This document shows positions 1 through 12,321 of a stretch of 64,000 bases of DNA, one piece after another (position 1 is the stretch's first letter; each line of letters opens with the position of its first letter). The notes under the pieces are model-generated. The model searched no databases and had not been told where the DNA came from. It saw nothing but the letters and a program-made list of their open reading frames with translations. The DNA comes from Euonymus europaeus (Eukaryota > Streptophyta > Magnoliopsida > Celastrales > Celastraceae). The position numbers and the translations under genes are program-made. The DNA is taken from contig OY756964.1 of assembly GCA_963580455.1 (NCBI GenBank), forward strand, positions 20,124,001 to 20,188,000, given 5' to 3'.

Positions 1-229
1 TGATATGATACAAGAAAGTGAATAACGAATTGAAATTGATGTCACAAATGAATGTTCCTTTGTTATGGTAAACTAAATAAAAATTATTATTATATGTTGT
101 ATTTTTGTTAATTTCTAACAAACTTAATAAATGCTCAAGTATTCCAATTCACGTCAATTGTTAATTTTTTATATTGTGGGGATGACCTCATGAACATAAC
201 TTTTTGTATAGCATTTATGTTCTTACAGT

Positions 230-790
230 CCAAAAAAATGGATAACTATACTTGGACACTGAGCTATTATGATCAATAATAGATGAATGCAACACTCCCA
301 GAGTTATTGTCGTTGATAGAGATTAACGTTGATAAACGTGTGTCCAAGTATTTCTAGGGACTAAGAAATTGCTCTGTAGATGGTATATTGGTAAGAATGT
401 TATTACGAGAGTCAACATTCTAAGTTGAAGCGATATATGAACACATCACAATTGGACTTCAAGTCAGCAGGGCTGTATCTTTATAATCTCCTTGAAGATC
501 AATTTGAAATCATAAAAGTTAGTTTCAAGAAGAGTAGAAATGTCGTCCAACATCGATTCAAACTACTGCAATTTTGAGAAATAAGGTTTTTTTTTGGTTC
601 TTTCTAGTTGATGCGTTGGAAACTGATTTTGGTAGAATTTGAGCAGTTTAAAGTTGTTGGAGAAGACGTCCACTATTGCTGATGTAGATTTCGTACGATT
701 AAAGGATTATCATGTGCGCATGAACTTGCAAATTATATGAACAAATATTGTCTCATACCATTTGCATGCATTGATAAATTTTAGAAGAAA
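230..790 (+). pseudogene. MULE/FAR1-like transposase relic
   Basis: Broken pieces in several plus-strand frames resemble the middle and C-terminal parts of plant MULE transposases of the FAR1-related kind. Readable parts are DNYTWTL near 240, a stretch like LYNLLEDQFEIIKVSFKK near 477-540 that matches the usual LLE...EIKASFE segment, and CRFRTIKGLSCAHELANY near 680-740, which corresponds to the SWIM zinc finger with its C and H ligands. Stops and frameshifts lie between these parts, so it cannot make protein. No terminal repeats could be assigned. The family call is from motif memory; which MULE subfamily is uncertain. Confidence 0.55.
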
Positions 791-849
791 TTTGACTTAT
801 TCCAAAAGAATTTTTATAATTGAAATGTTGATTTTTGTCATGTACACAT

Positions 850-977
850 ACATGGCAAAAATTACATGATATATAAAGGATATCAATACATATATAAAAA
901 AAGTTCGAAATATACATGGCAAAAATTACATGATATATAAAGGATATCAATACATATATAAAAAAAGTTCGAAATAT
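850..977. repeat. perfect 64-bp tandem duplication
   Basis: Positions 850-913 and 914-977 are identical over all 64 bases, starting ACATGGCAAAAATTAC and ending GTTCGAAATAT. There is no difference between the copies, so the duplication is recent or kept uniform. It lies in AT-rich sequence just after the transposase relic, and I see no gene in it. Confidence 0.95.
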
Positions 978-1125
978 ATGAACTTTAAGTCAAAATTAAC
1001 TTTTATTTTGGCAAAAAATAGCTTTTATTGCTTAAAAATTTCACACGAAAAATGAAGGATTGAGACACAAATCAAAAACTTTTGTGATTTGTCTTTTGTA
1101 AGATGAGAGATGCACACCAAATAAA

Positions 1126-2194
1126 GGGTAATATGCTCAGACTCCTATAAACATTTGTCCTTGTGTAAATACTCCCTACACTAACATAAATGACAAATAC
1201 ACCCACAATTTTTAGTCGACCATTAAAGAAAATGTTAAATCCTCCTAAACCTGCTTAAATATAGGAATAACTGCCAAAGTATTAAGTGGGTCAATGCGTT
1301 ATATGAAAACTGTAGGGGGTATTTGCTCAAATTCTGAAAATGACTAAATTTAGAAGAACAAGAATCCTATGTCCAGAAAAATAGCAGAAGAAAGAGCAAT
1401 CTGTCACAACATAAGCAAACTGCCATTGAAATAAACAAAACAAAGGAAGATTCTAAAAAAGAAGACATATCCAACTATCAACATAAAAAGGAAGATCTCA
1501 TCTCAAAATCAGTTTTGATATTCAGTTGGGTTTAGGAGGTCTAATTAGAGGGATCTTAGGGCGAAAAATGTCATTTTCTTATGTTATGAGATCCGTTAAT
1601 AGGAGATTTTTTTTCCTTGACCTTGGTGGAACAAAAGGCCCATAGGCTAGAGCAGTGGCTGAAGTAAAGATTGGAGCATATGCTTGAGTAGTGACAATAG
1701 GTGATGCTGAACTTGAAAATTGTCCTAATTCCTTTTAATTATTCATGATCAAAGTTCTACCAAAATTTTCTTAAACTACTACTTCTTACTTCTACATCAA
1801 GAACAGAGAAAGGGCTTTAAGCATTACAATACCTAACATGATTGCTCGCCTCTCCACCTCCCTCAAGATTCGCCTCTCTCGAGCTTCCTTCACACAGGCT
1901 TCCCTCACATAAGCTTCGTCTGAAATTTTGAAACCCTGAGAGAGAAGCTTCCCTCACACGAGCTCTCGCCTTTTGATCCAACTTATTTGTAATTAAACAT
2001 ATAATAATAAAAAAATTATGGTAATCACATATTATGTGTTAATATGACAATCAACGTTACATTAATATGAGTTTAAGAGGGTTGACTGTTTTCTTTAATG
2101 GTTAACTGAAAATTAAAGGTGTATTTGTCATTTAAGTCGGTGTAGAGAGTTTGCACACAAAGACAAAAATTTAGCGGGTATGAGCATATTACCC
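1126..2194. mobile_element. 1.07-kb element with long inverted termini
   Basis: The left end (1126-1260) and the right end (about 2065-2194) are inverted copies over roughly 130 bp. Both begin GGGTAATATGCTCA when read inward. The flanks carry the direct repeat CAAATAAA at 1118-1125 and 2195-2202, an 8-bp target-site duplication. The interior has no convincing coding frame, so this looks like a non-autonomous DNA transposon. An 8-bp duplication fits hAT; the long termini would also suit a MULE, which normally makes 9 bp. It lies about 430 bp upstream of the JAC1 start codon. Confidence 0.75.
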
Positions 2195-2468
2195 CAAATA
2201 AAATAAAAAAACTTGTTGTAGACAAATAACATGGGGAGCCGAATTTAGTACCACGAAAATTCCACCTAATGGTCGCCAATAGAAATGCATTTTAAGAAAA
2301 AATAATCCATTCCCGACAAAAACAACCTAATCCCTCCGTTTATCATTTGGAATTTTCTTTCTCCATTCAATATATCCACACACATAATTTGTGGCTTCAA
2401 ATCTCACTGAACCCTGACCTCGACTTCACCAATCTGTACTTTCCCTTTCCAATTGTTCCTCGACAAAC

Positions 2469-2647
2469 ATGTGTACGTACATGAAAGATTGCTCCGATCT
2501 CTGAAGTCTGAGATGTGCAATGGTAGATTCAATAATAGTATATTCGTTTACTGTTCAAACTTCAAAGATAACAAGCTCGTGACGGTTTTCCCGCCAACTT
2601 ATCCATTTCGAATTTGTGTTTCAAAAAATGGAGAGATTTTCTCATAG
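2469..2647 (+). promoter_or_regulatory. upstream ORFs in the JAC1 leader
   Basis: If transcription starts upstream of about 2460, two upstream ATGs precede the JAC1 start. One opens an 11-codon frame (2469-2504). The other at 2513 opens a 44-codon frame that runs past the JAC1 ATG (2628) in another frame and stops at 2647. An overlapping upstream frame of this kind would be expected to lower main-frame translation. The transcription start is not visible in the sequence, so this is conditional. Confidence 0.4.
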
Positions 2648-5587
2648 AGAAGGCCTCCGTTCAGGGCACAGTAGTCAGAGATCTTTTGTGAGTCCCAATA
2701 CTTCTTCACACAGAGACGTCGATGTTGATTTTGCCGATGTGTTCGGTGGCCCACCGAGACGGTCGTCGACTCACGAGATGCGGTGTAGTTTCAGTGAAAG
2801 TATGGATTCACAAGCAAGTTCCTCTCGAAATCCTTGGACTGGTCTGATGGAGAAGCCGGCTTTTGGAGAAGAAGTTTCGCATAGAAGGCGACATACAAGT
2901 CATAACTTCTTCGATGACGTATTTAAAGGCAGCGATTGCTCAAGCTCTCCTGGAAAGAATGAAAGCGATTCTATATTTTCCGTGCCGGGTTCCAGGGCTT
3001 TAAGCCCCAATCAACCCTTGCCACCCAAAGCAGAGCCGTTTAGCTCGCCACTTCCTGCACAATTCAGGTTTTGACTTTACTCTTTAGTGTCTGTTTGGCT
3101 TTTTCTAATTTTTCTTTTTAATTCTCTAGGAATGTCTATCACTCACTCATATTGCATATTATCTTCTATCAATTGAAAAATAAGTCCCTATAATGCTGTG
3201 TTGGAATGAGATTTTGTTTTTAACGAAATCCCGTTTAGTAAGAAGTTTCGTGAGGCAAAATCTAATTTCATAGTAAAAAATGAAACCCCCAGTAAAAAAT
3301 GAAACCCCCAATCTGAGGGTTTAGAGGGTTTTTATTCTATAATAAAAGTAAAAAAACAAAATTATCCTTATACCCAACTTAAAAAACCTCATGAAAGCTC
3401 TTAAAACTTCACTTCCTAGAACTCCGTCAAACCTCGGAAACTTGCTAAAATCTCCTCCTAAATTGGGTGATTTCTGTTAGCATGAGAATGTAATTAGGCT
3501 TTGCAGAACAGGTGATGATGCTCAAGAAACTCGCAGTAAAACTTTTGATTAATGTACTCATTGTATTCATCTTTGTTGTCGTTATGGCTAATTTCACCTT
3601 CTTTAATTTACCAGCCTCCCTCCTAAATTGGTGAAAGGGACTGAATTGCCAACATACAGTTTGGGTACTCTTAACTACCAAGGAAATAAGGATGGTGCTT
3701 CCAATGGAATAAACAATTACTCATATTCCCCTTTGTCAAGATCTTCAAGCCAAACAGATCGAGTTGAGGAAGAGCTTAGGAATCATGTTCAAGCAGCCTT
3801 TCGCCAGAACTCTTTATCCAAGAATTTATCTCCGAACAGCCTGGAATTGTCAAACTTAACCACAATAGATGTAACAGAAGAAGTAGCCAGTTCAAAAATG
3901 GGTTCAGGTACTTCTGATGCTTTAACTAATGGCAGTAAATTTCACTTCTTTATTTATAAATGGGCAAGCAAAGGAGTGCCAATAGCAATGCCTCTTAAGG
4001 GACGTAGTAGTTCTAGATTGAAGGAAACTGGTAAAGTTGTCAGATGTTCCAGCCTAAAACAGACAGCAAATAAGATGTCAACAAATATCACGTCTTCCAG
4101 GATTCAACTTGACAAAGAGAATGTCACCCTATATGATGGAATCATTCCCGGAAGAGTAGAAGGAACCCAAATTTTTTCGGAAGAAGTTCGTCCAATAACT
4201 GAATCAGAAACATTAAGCACCCCTCAAATTATTGGTGAAGATATTCCTAGTAATAGCAATGCATGTGCTGCAGCAGAAGAAAGAAAATCTCAGTCTCTGT
4301 TTGAGATGGTTTTGCAAACAGAACCAGAGCACAATACTTCAGTGTTTAAGAAAGAAGCTCCCAAGACTGAGACTCTAGGCTCTATATTGTGTGATGATAA
4401 TAATGGACAAGGTAAGTCAGTTTCACTTCAAGAATATCAGTACTCTGTAGGTCTATACCTTCTGTAATGTCAAAACTATCTTATCATTTGCAGGCAATGA
4501 TAAGATGGCTGCAACGAATGCTGTGAAAGAAAGCAAAACTAAAACCACGAAAAATGTTTCTGCATTTATTCATTCCAATAAAAATGTGGAGAAACAAAAT
4601 CAGGGAAAAACTGTGCCCGACACTGCAGAAGTGGGTAAAGATAGCTTGCTACATACAGCTACCACCTTGGAAGGTAATCCTGGGACGAACAAAATAAAGG
4701 GGAGAATTAAAGAGTTTGTCAAAATCTTCAATCAAGATTCTTTGTCAAAATCCAAACCAGATATTAATTCTCAAGGTCATAGCTCTAGATGTAAGGATAG
4801 AGATACATTCACAAAAGCGGATGATTTGATACCGACCAGAAAAGCAGCCAAAGAGAATATGCACGTGCCCAATGTCAACCAGAAGAAAACACCAGAACCA
4901 GAAGCTCTAAAGGTACATAGCAACCTTTGTTTGGAATTCTGTTAGCCACATTCAAATTACACATAATTGACTATTCCTATTAAATTCCAGAAAAATGTGT
5001 ATGTATCTGAGGACTCAAGGGAAAGTTATATGCAGACAGAGAAACAAGATTATCATTTGGAGCGTAATAACTATATGCCAGGTGGCACATGCACCGGACA
5101 GATAAATAGCCCAGCATCAACTGCAAGTTAGCTCTCCTTCCCTTCTATTTAGATTTGTACTATAGTTTGGCTCAATATGTGGCAGCAGATGTGCTTGTGA
5201 ATTCTGATAGTTTGTAATACTACAAGTTATTCAATGTTATTTCCTATTAATGGAGATGTTGAAATTTCACTAATAATTTTTCTTTGGCTCGTTTCTTGTT
5301 GATCTGACTCTGTTGACCCTACTTGATAGAATACACTTTGTTCATGCATGCTGTAACTGTGATCAGTCATAGTACTTGGAGTTTGAGTACCTGTATTTTC
5401 AATTGTCTGTTCTTACTTATCTCATTATACCAATGTACTCTGCCATTACTTCATGATTTTCAAAGATATGATTATGCACCTATGTTTTGTTCAGCATCAA
5501 TTTCTGGTGGCCTGGAGGCTATTGGTGTAGATGCAGATGAACTTTTCCTAGGGAACTTCCAGGTATTTAACTAGTTTTCCAGAGTTT

Positions 5588-5626
<39 letters not shown>

Positions 5627-7239
5627 TATTATCCATATACATTTGTTACAAAATTAAGAGATTAGATGTGTGTGATGTGAAATTGAAAGCAACCCGCTGT
5701 ATTTTTCTTGTTTGCATTTCCATGGTCTAATTGCATTTTCTGATAAGCTAATGAGTTGGACATGTTGACAGATAAAAGAACTACTCCAAGACGAGGATAA
5801 TCTGGCACAAAATGACAATTATCACGAAGAAATCCAAGTAATGCAGGATTACATGTTGACATCTGTCGTGTTCTTTTTTATTCTACTTTTGGGTCTGTAG
5901 TAGGATCATGCATACTATTGCTTTTGATTATGTATGGGAGGCTGGAAACCATAACTGTAAAATTTCGTGATATGCAGGTCATCGATGCTAAAATACGAAA
6001 GTGGTCAAGCGGGAAGGATGGAAACATACGCTCATTGTTATCAACTTTACACTATGTAAGTAAGGATTGATCCCCCCCTTTCCCTTTTTTTGGGATAAGT
6101 TATGGGATTATATTCATTTTTTTGAGAAATGGGGGAATCAAGCCTTGCACGTAGTGCAACTGCAAGGAGTTGGGCCTTCTTTTCCCTGCACCCCATGATC
6201 TTATTTTGAGTAAAAAAAGACATTCTGCTCCTCAAGCTATCGAAAATGTCAGCTAATTAGTGAAACCGAGGGAAGGAAAAAAAAAACTATTAAAAATGTG
6301 TCCCCAATATTATATCATTCTGGGGCTTGTACTCAAGGATAATGGATACATCTGAAGTCCTATTATGATATTATCTTTGGAAACTTGTGTATTGATAAAC
6401 TAAAACCCAACATGGTTTTAGAGCTGAGACTTTAATGGCACAACTTTGAGGAAGTTAGGATGCAGAAGTTTCTCTTCACTGTCTGTGATCAGTTTTGTTG
6501 TTTTTTAAGTGATTCCAGTCAAAGAATGACATGCTTGAACAGGATATTATGCAATCCATTACCTACGAGCAAGTCCCTGTGCTTAAAATGTACCATGATG
6601 CTTTGCTGCACCTAAGCCATCTTTAGTCTGCAGATGGAATAAATTTGGCCTTAACTATTTTTATATTGACTCACTATATGCCGATGGAAATTTTTATCCT
6701 GTTCATGTATTTGCATTTCAGTATGCTTTGAGTGAGTTTTTTAAGGTTTTGTAACTTTTGCGGGTCTTGCTTCTAAGACTTAATTCCATTATGGTCATTA
6801 CTATGATTTTTTTTTCTCTTCTTTTGAAGCTGATGTTCCTTATTCATGCAGGTTCTTTGGCCTGAAAGCGGGTGGCGGACTGTACCTCTTGTTGATATAA
6901 TTGAAGGAAATGGAGTAAAAAGATCATATCAAAAGGCTTTACTCTGTCTACACCCAGATAAGTTACAGCAGAAGGGTGCTTCTTCCCAACAAAAGTACAT
7001 AGCAGAAAAGGTTTTTGATATTTTGCAGGTACATTATATTTTTATGGTAATTTATTTAATGTAAATATTTGTTTCTGTTTCCTCTTAAGGCGTCAAGGGA
7101 GTGATTGTGTTTAACATTTATGTAGTGAAGGCAAGTTTGTTTTCTGCATTCTACAGGTTAAAGATTCATTTGATGAAGTTAAATTACGTCTTGAATGCAG
7201 GAAGCATGGACTCATTTCAACTCACTTGCTTCGCTATGA
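2628..7239 (+). CDS. JAC1: JAC1-like auxilin-type J-domain protein
   Basis: Nine exons with GT-AG borders and consistent phase: 2628-3067, 3615-4411, 4494-4912, 4991-5126, 5495-5562, 5772-5837, 5978-6055, 6852-7028, 7201-7239; 739 codons. The N-terminus has the acidic [14 protein letters not shown] motif typical of auxilin-like proteins. The centre is long, polar and low in conserved motifs. The last 100 residues form a J domain with the HPD triad at about 702-704 and the closing [10 protein letters not shown] helix. In Arabidopsis, JAC1 is required for the chloroplast accumulation response to weak blue light and acts in the cytosol; its J domain is of the clathrin-uncoating auxilin type. The ATG at 2628 was chosen because the frame upstream offers only a GTG. 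The final exon was placed at 7201 because it restores the conserved C-terminus; an acceptor at 7156 is also open (see findings). Identity is strong; function is inferred from the family. Confidence 0.9.
5593..5624. repeat. (AT)16 microsatellite in a JAC1 intron
   Basis: Uninterrupted AT dinucleotide run just downstream of the exon ending at 5562. Expected to be length-variable between individuals. Confidence 0.95.
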
Positions 7240-8540
7240 TTATTGGTAAATAAATGCCAGAATTACATCTCTAGCCAAGGATTACAGTCAGGTGCTCATT
7301 TTCAATTGTGCATTATACATTAATGAAACATTTTCGTATTGAATATGTATAGCTTTTCATTTTATCCTTTCTTTTCTTTAATTTTTTTTTTATTTCTTGT
7401 GTGATGTGTTCCATGTATAAATTATACATGCTTGGTTGCATAAAACAATTGAAAACACTTGTTGATTGTATTGTAAAAACTTTTTTTGAGGACATTATCT
7501 TCTGCCGATATCATTCATGCTTGTTAGTTAGTTTTTTATTTTATTTTTTATGTTTATCATTTTTGTATGTTTGTTTATCAGTTGGTTAAATGAATGGTGG
7601 AAACGAATAGTGAATTTCCGTTGATTTTCTCATAACACTCACGTAGCCAGCCGCAAACTTTTTGAGATAAAAGCTCGGACGATAATGATACTGCTGCTTT
7701 TTCAGTTGGTTAAAATTTCCCCTGGGAATAGTATGAAATAAAATGCATGTTAACTGCAGCATGAATATAAGTTAGGTATCTCCCTGTTCCCAAGCCCGTG
7801 AAAAAGACTGGTATATTGATTTACCTAGGCTCCTTTTCGAAGTCAGAAAATTTAAGCAGGAAGGGGATGTCAAAAAAGATATTAATTGAATTGATCGGAA
7901 ATGATTTAGACTCCTCAGGGTTAGGGGAAAGTGTAGTTTTAGATTAGAACAATGAAGATGAAGATAAGCAAAAGAAACATTTACTTTGAACTGTTGCTTG
8001 ATAGTTGATATGAGACATATTAGAAGGATTGGTGTACTCTAGGCACCAGAGTCTCGTTGGTGCATACAAAATCCCGCGACTATTTAACTCTTGAAAGAGG
8101 TATTTATGCCCCCAAACCAGAACCCAAGGGGTCTGGCTGCATGCATATTTTCCCAACCAGAAGTTTTAACTCTTCAAAAATAAATTAATAAAAGAGGTGA
8201 CTTATGTTAAAGTTTTGCCTAAAAACTCTTGAAAAGGGAAAATGTTTGCTCAGAAAATTTAGCTGTCTCCTGGTTTGGAGACGAGCTCCAACAGTGTATT
8301 ATAATTGCCCATCCAATGATGAAAAAATTGAAAAGAACCATATTTGTTGTACTTTTTTGCAACTCTTTATCAGATAAAGGGAATTAATTGGTTGTCACAA
8401 AATGTAAGTTGAATTGAAGCGCCAGAAGTCAAATATAATAATGCAATGATAGTAGGGTCTCTCATTGGATTCCATGTATTGTTTCTTGTATGTACGTCTT
8501 TCAAATCAGTAATCTTTCATGTGTAGAGCCCCATATGTGC
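7240..8540. other. JAC1 3' flank, no gene seen
   Basis: T-rich sequence with scattered short frames and no recognisable protein motif, terminal repeat or RNA gene. The first few hundred bases probably contain the JAC1 3' untranslated region. Confidence 0.6.
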
Positions 8541-8905
8541 AGATGTGTAAGGGCATCCACACTGGTGTCATTTTATGGGGAAGCGATAAGGGATAATTTA
8601 TGAGATTAATGTGTGTTTTTGCTAATGCAATTATATTGAGAGATGTGTTTTGTTGATGTGAATGAATATGTTGTTTGACTTTTTGTAAAAGATGTGTGAT
8701 CTAGTATTGATTTTTGTTAGAAATTGTATGAGAAAATAGAAAAGTAGATGCTTGACTTCTATTGAGAAGCGAAAATACATAAAAATTTGTATTGTACTGA
8801 AATGGTTGAATTGAGATATATGTTTTGCTGAAGTGGGTGAATATGTGATTTGATTTTTTGTATAATAAATGTGAGACTCCTAATATGTAATTTTAGGAGT
8901 TTAGC
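8541..8905. repeat. dispersed MITE-like repeat, copy 1
   Basis: Starts GGGCATCCACACTGGTG, a common start for plant hAT-like MITEs, and contains internal near-repeats of the type TGTTTTGCTGAAGTGGGTGA / GACTTTTTGTAAAAGATGTG. A related, diverged sequence occurs at 37690-38040, so this is a dispersed family and not unique sequence. The right terminus and target-site duplication could not be fixed. Confidence 0.45.
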
Positions 8906-10580
8906 AAAAATTTATAATTGCGGTTGTTAGTTATGTTTTGAGTATTGGCCACGGCATATATTGTATAATCAATCTGTAAGTGTAATTGGTTCTCCGGTGT
9001 AAGAAAATGAAAGTACAATGAAGAATCATATTTGAATTGAACAATGTAGTGGCAAGAGGTCCCTTTGAAAGTCATTTTGGTCCCAAAAACATTGAGTATA
9101 AACCTATGAGACTATCAAATCATATGAGTGATAGAGAGACGGTGCCAATAGAGTTGGCTTTGGGTGACCTGACATGTGCCTCTTCTTTTGACTAGCCTTT
9201 TATGCCCTTTTTTCTATTTTGACTAGCCTTTATGCATTTCTCGACCCGTGTTTTGACTTTCAATTATGATAATTTACTTTTATGATTAATCAATTACATG
9301 TCATCAGAAAAAGATAAAAATAAGAAAATGTAATCGAGAACAAAGTCTCGGACTTTTTTTTTCTCCTTCCCTTTGTTTCTTAGATAATTGTGTTTTTTAT
9401 TCCCGTAAATTACGGAATCCTTGAATTGCACTTTTTTTCTTCCTAAATGTATTGACAAATCGCTCAAATTGGATCCCCAACTAGAATGATTAATTTTCAT
9501 AAGCAATTTACTAGGCCTTTCCTCCTCTATCACTAAGGCCACTATTTATAATAGAAATTAGCAATATAATCGACCCTAAAACTAGGGATGTCAAATAAAT
9601 TGAATTTAAAATCATAACAGTTAATTAGAATTTTGAATAAGTCTCATATTCACATTTTACGAATTTAAGTAGTGGGCTAGTGCAAAAGATTAAATTCAAA
9701 TGAACTACAAAAGCCCGAGCCCGGTCTAGCTTCGGTAGGGCGGGGCGCGCGTGTGTGTTTTTAGTGAGCCCAAGCCCATGATGTAGAGCCTCTCTCCCTC
9801 ACAAAAGCTTGAGTATCCTTGGACCCAAGTCTTTCATCCAACACTTGAGTTTATAAATCCATCACACACATTATATTCTTCCAATGTGGGATTCCCACAT
9901 CTATATAATTTTGCACTTAATATATCATGTCGAATATGACCACTTTGAAGTCAATTTCCATTCAACCAAGAAATGATTTTGGATAACTTTCAACTTCAAT
10001 CTATAGTCTTCATATTGAAGATTAGAACCCACTAAATTACATTCAACTAATACTCAATTAGTTGTAATTAATTCCACAATTTTTTCAACAATCCCACACA
10101 TTGAATGAAAATATATAACAATTCGGACATGAGGATTTTTCTGGGATTGAAAACTTGTTTGAGAGTATAGTAGGACCAATACTGCATCAAGATAGGTAAC
10201 TTTTGACTTTAAACCTTCCCTAGTGAAAGTCTATCGGACTTACTTAACTAGTCAGTAGACTGATGCCTTGAACTGCCAGTTATTTATGTAAACCCAGACA
10301 ATAAACCTTAGACAGCAATGATTCAATTAATCATTGGTTCTCGGTTGTGTCCATTGTTTTGGCCATGAATGTCATGAGTTTGGTGAGTGCTTTAGAAAAT
10401 ATTGTCTTTTAAATATTTTCATTGTCGGCCTTGATCTTCACTCATATAGGTGATATCCTATCAAGAGTATTCTCTCATACTCCACTTGTATATTTACAAG
10501 ATATAAGAATCATTGGAGACATAGCTTAACCTTAAAACATTTCTTAACAATTTTTGAGGCATCCAAGAAATATGATAGAT
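8906..10580. other. non-coding, possible old LTR sequence
   Basis: No supported gene. From about 9780 to 10200 the sequence has phrases common in copia LTRs (short leader with CCCACATCTATATAATTT), and it precedes the RNase H relic at 10.6 kb, so part may be retrotransposon debris. No matching second LTR was found. Confidence 0.3.
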
Positions 10581-10582
10581 TG

Positions 10583-11048
10583 ATGTAGAGAATAATGTCT
10601 AGGAGGGGCGGCTGTTTCATGGAAGTCCTCAAAGTAAACGTGCATAGCACAATCTACGATGAAATCATGATTCATAACTTTGGATAAAGTCAGTGAAGAA
10701 GCAGAGTGGCTTCGTCACTTTTTGGAGGAAATTCCAATATGGTGAAAGCCTGTGCCTGCAATTTACATTTATCGTGATAATCAAGCCGCAATTGCTAGAG
10801 TACAAAATTTGATCTATAACGATAAGTCTAGACACATTCGTCGTAGACATAATACATTAAGATAGTTACTCTCTACTGGAATAATTTCTTTAGATTTTGT
10901 AAAATCTAAAGAAAACCTAACGGATCCGTTCACAAAAGGTTTAAGTAGAGTTTAACACGCTTCTTAACAGTTCTTAGCAATTTGTTTAAATGTTTTGTTG
11001 AAAATACGTCTGAAAAAGTATAAATTTATGTAGAGAATAATGTCTAGC
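10583..11048 (+). pseudogene. Ty1/copia RNase H relic between direct repeats
   Basis: Plus-strand frames read like the end of a copia polyprotein: EEAEWLRHFLEEIP, then DNQAAIARVQNLIYNDKS, SRHIRRRHNTLR, then LLSTGIISLDFVKSKENL and DPFTKGLSRV. Several stops and small shifts interrupt it, including one just after HNTLR. A 20-bp sequence, ATGTAGAGAATAATGTCTAG, is present at both edges (10583-10602 and 11029-11048). No LTRs, integrase or reverse transcriptase lie nearby. It is an old fragment. Confidence 0.7.
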
Positions 11049-12321
11049 AAATCTAACCGAGTATAAACGGTACAAATTAGCAGACGACACATTGGACATC
11101 AAGGTTTTGCAATAACAGATTTCCTTCTAACAATTTCCATTAAAAAACGAAGGCACGGTCCGTGAACATTGACATACAGGCCAGCACGGCCCACTAAAGC
11201 AATGGGTCGGCCCACTTTCATCTCTACTCTTTCCTAATGAGATAATAATAGAATAAAATTTTCCGGCCGTATTTCCCGAGTTTTCAGTTTTATTTTCTAT
11301 AACTTAATGCTGAACTCTCCGTTTGATTTGGAAACACATCCTCCTCTTCGCCTTCGGGGAATGGTATACCATCGTAGATTGACATCGAAATCAACATAAA
11401 AGCTGCGACTAACAAGGTCCAGCACATACAGCAGAAACTCCAATGGAATAAGAAATTATCTTTCGCTTATTTGTCAAAAGGAACTGAAGGAAAAAAAGAA
11501 AAGAAAAAGTGGACGCTTTAAATATATACCTGTAACTGTTAAGCTCCTTCAAAAATCGGGTTTCAAGAGTCCAGCTAGACTTTATTGTTGTTATCAGTAA
11601 CTTGTAAAAGACATAAAAAAAAAGAAAAAAAAGAAGCTAAGTGGATCAGACACTAGCACTAAAATCTACAAAGAAAACCAAGTTATGAAGCACCAGCAGC
11701 AACGCATACGGCACCCGGCTGAACAGAATATTCAGCAACCAGAATCTCCATCTGCAACAACAGAATTGGAAAATGGCATGTTTCCAAAATCTCCAGTAAT
11801 GCTCCAAATGTGCCTTCAGAATCCAGGTAAATAAGTTTTCAACCGATTACAACGTAGATACTTGTTTCGCACATGATTTGCAATATGAATTCTAATAGTA
11901 TTAGTAAATAGAATCCTACAAAGAATATACAGAGTGGCGAATCCAAATTAGCATTGGGAAAACAAACCTGCAGGAACACGAAAGAAAAGCTTCAGATTTA
12001 CAAAGGCACAGTTCCATCCAAAGGGACCCATGGCATTTTATAGTTTAATTTATTTAGTATTCCTACAACACAAAGGAACATAGCCCAGGATTTTACATTA
12101 GATGCCTTTGACAAAAACAATCCACCAGCACATTTATAAATGTATTCAACAAGCACGCACATTTGCCACCGAAAAAGAATTACAAGACTCAGCAGACCAA
12201 CATCTTTTAGAGTAAAATGGGGAAGAGGGTACCTCCCCTTAGTTGTGCATGTATAGCAAATATCAATGTACACTAAAGAACCCAACTGAGACTATCATTT
12301 TGGAGCGAGGCCATGAAATTA
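11049..12321. other. intergenic and LPEAT1 3' flank
   Basis: No coding frame supported. The part near 12000-12321 probably holds the LPEAT1 3' untranslated region (minus strand). Confidence 0.5.
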
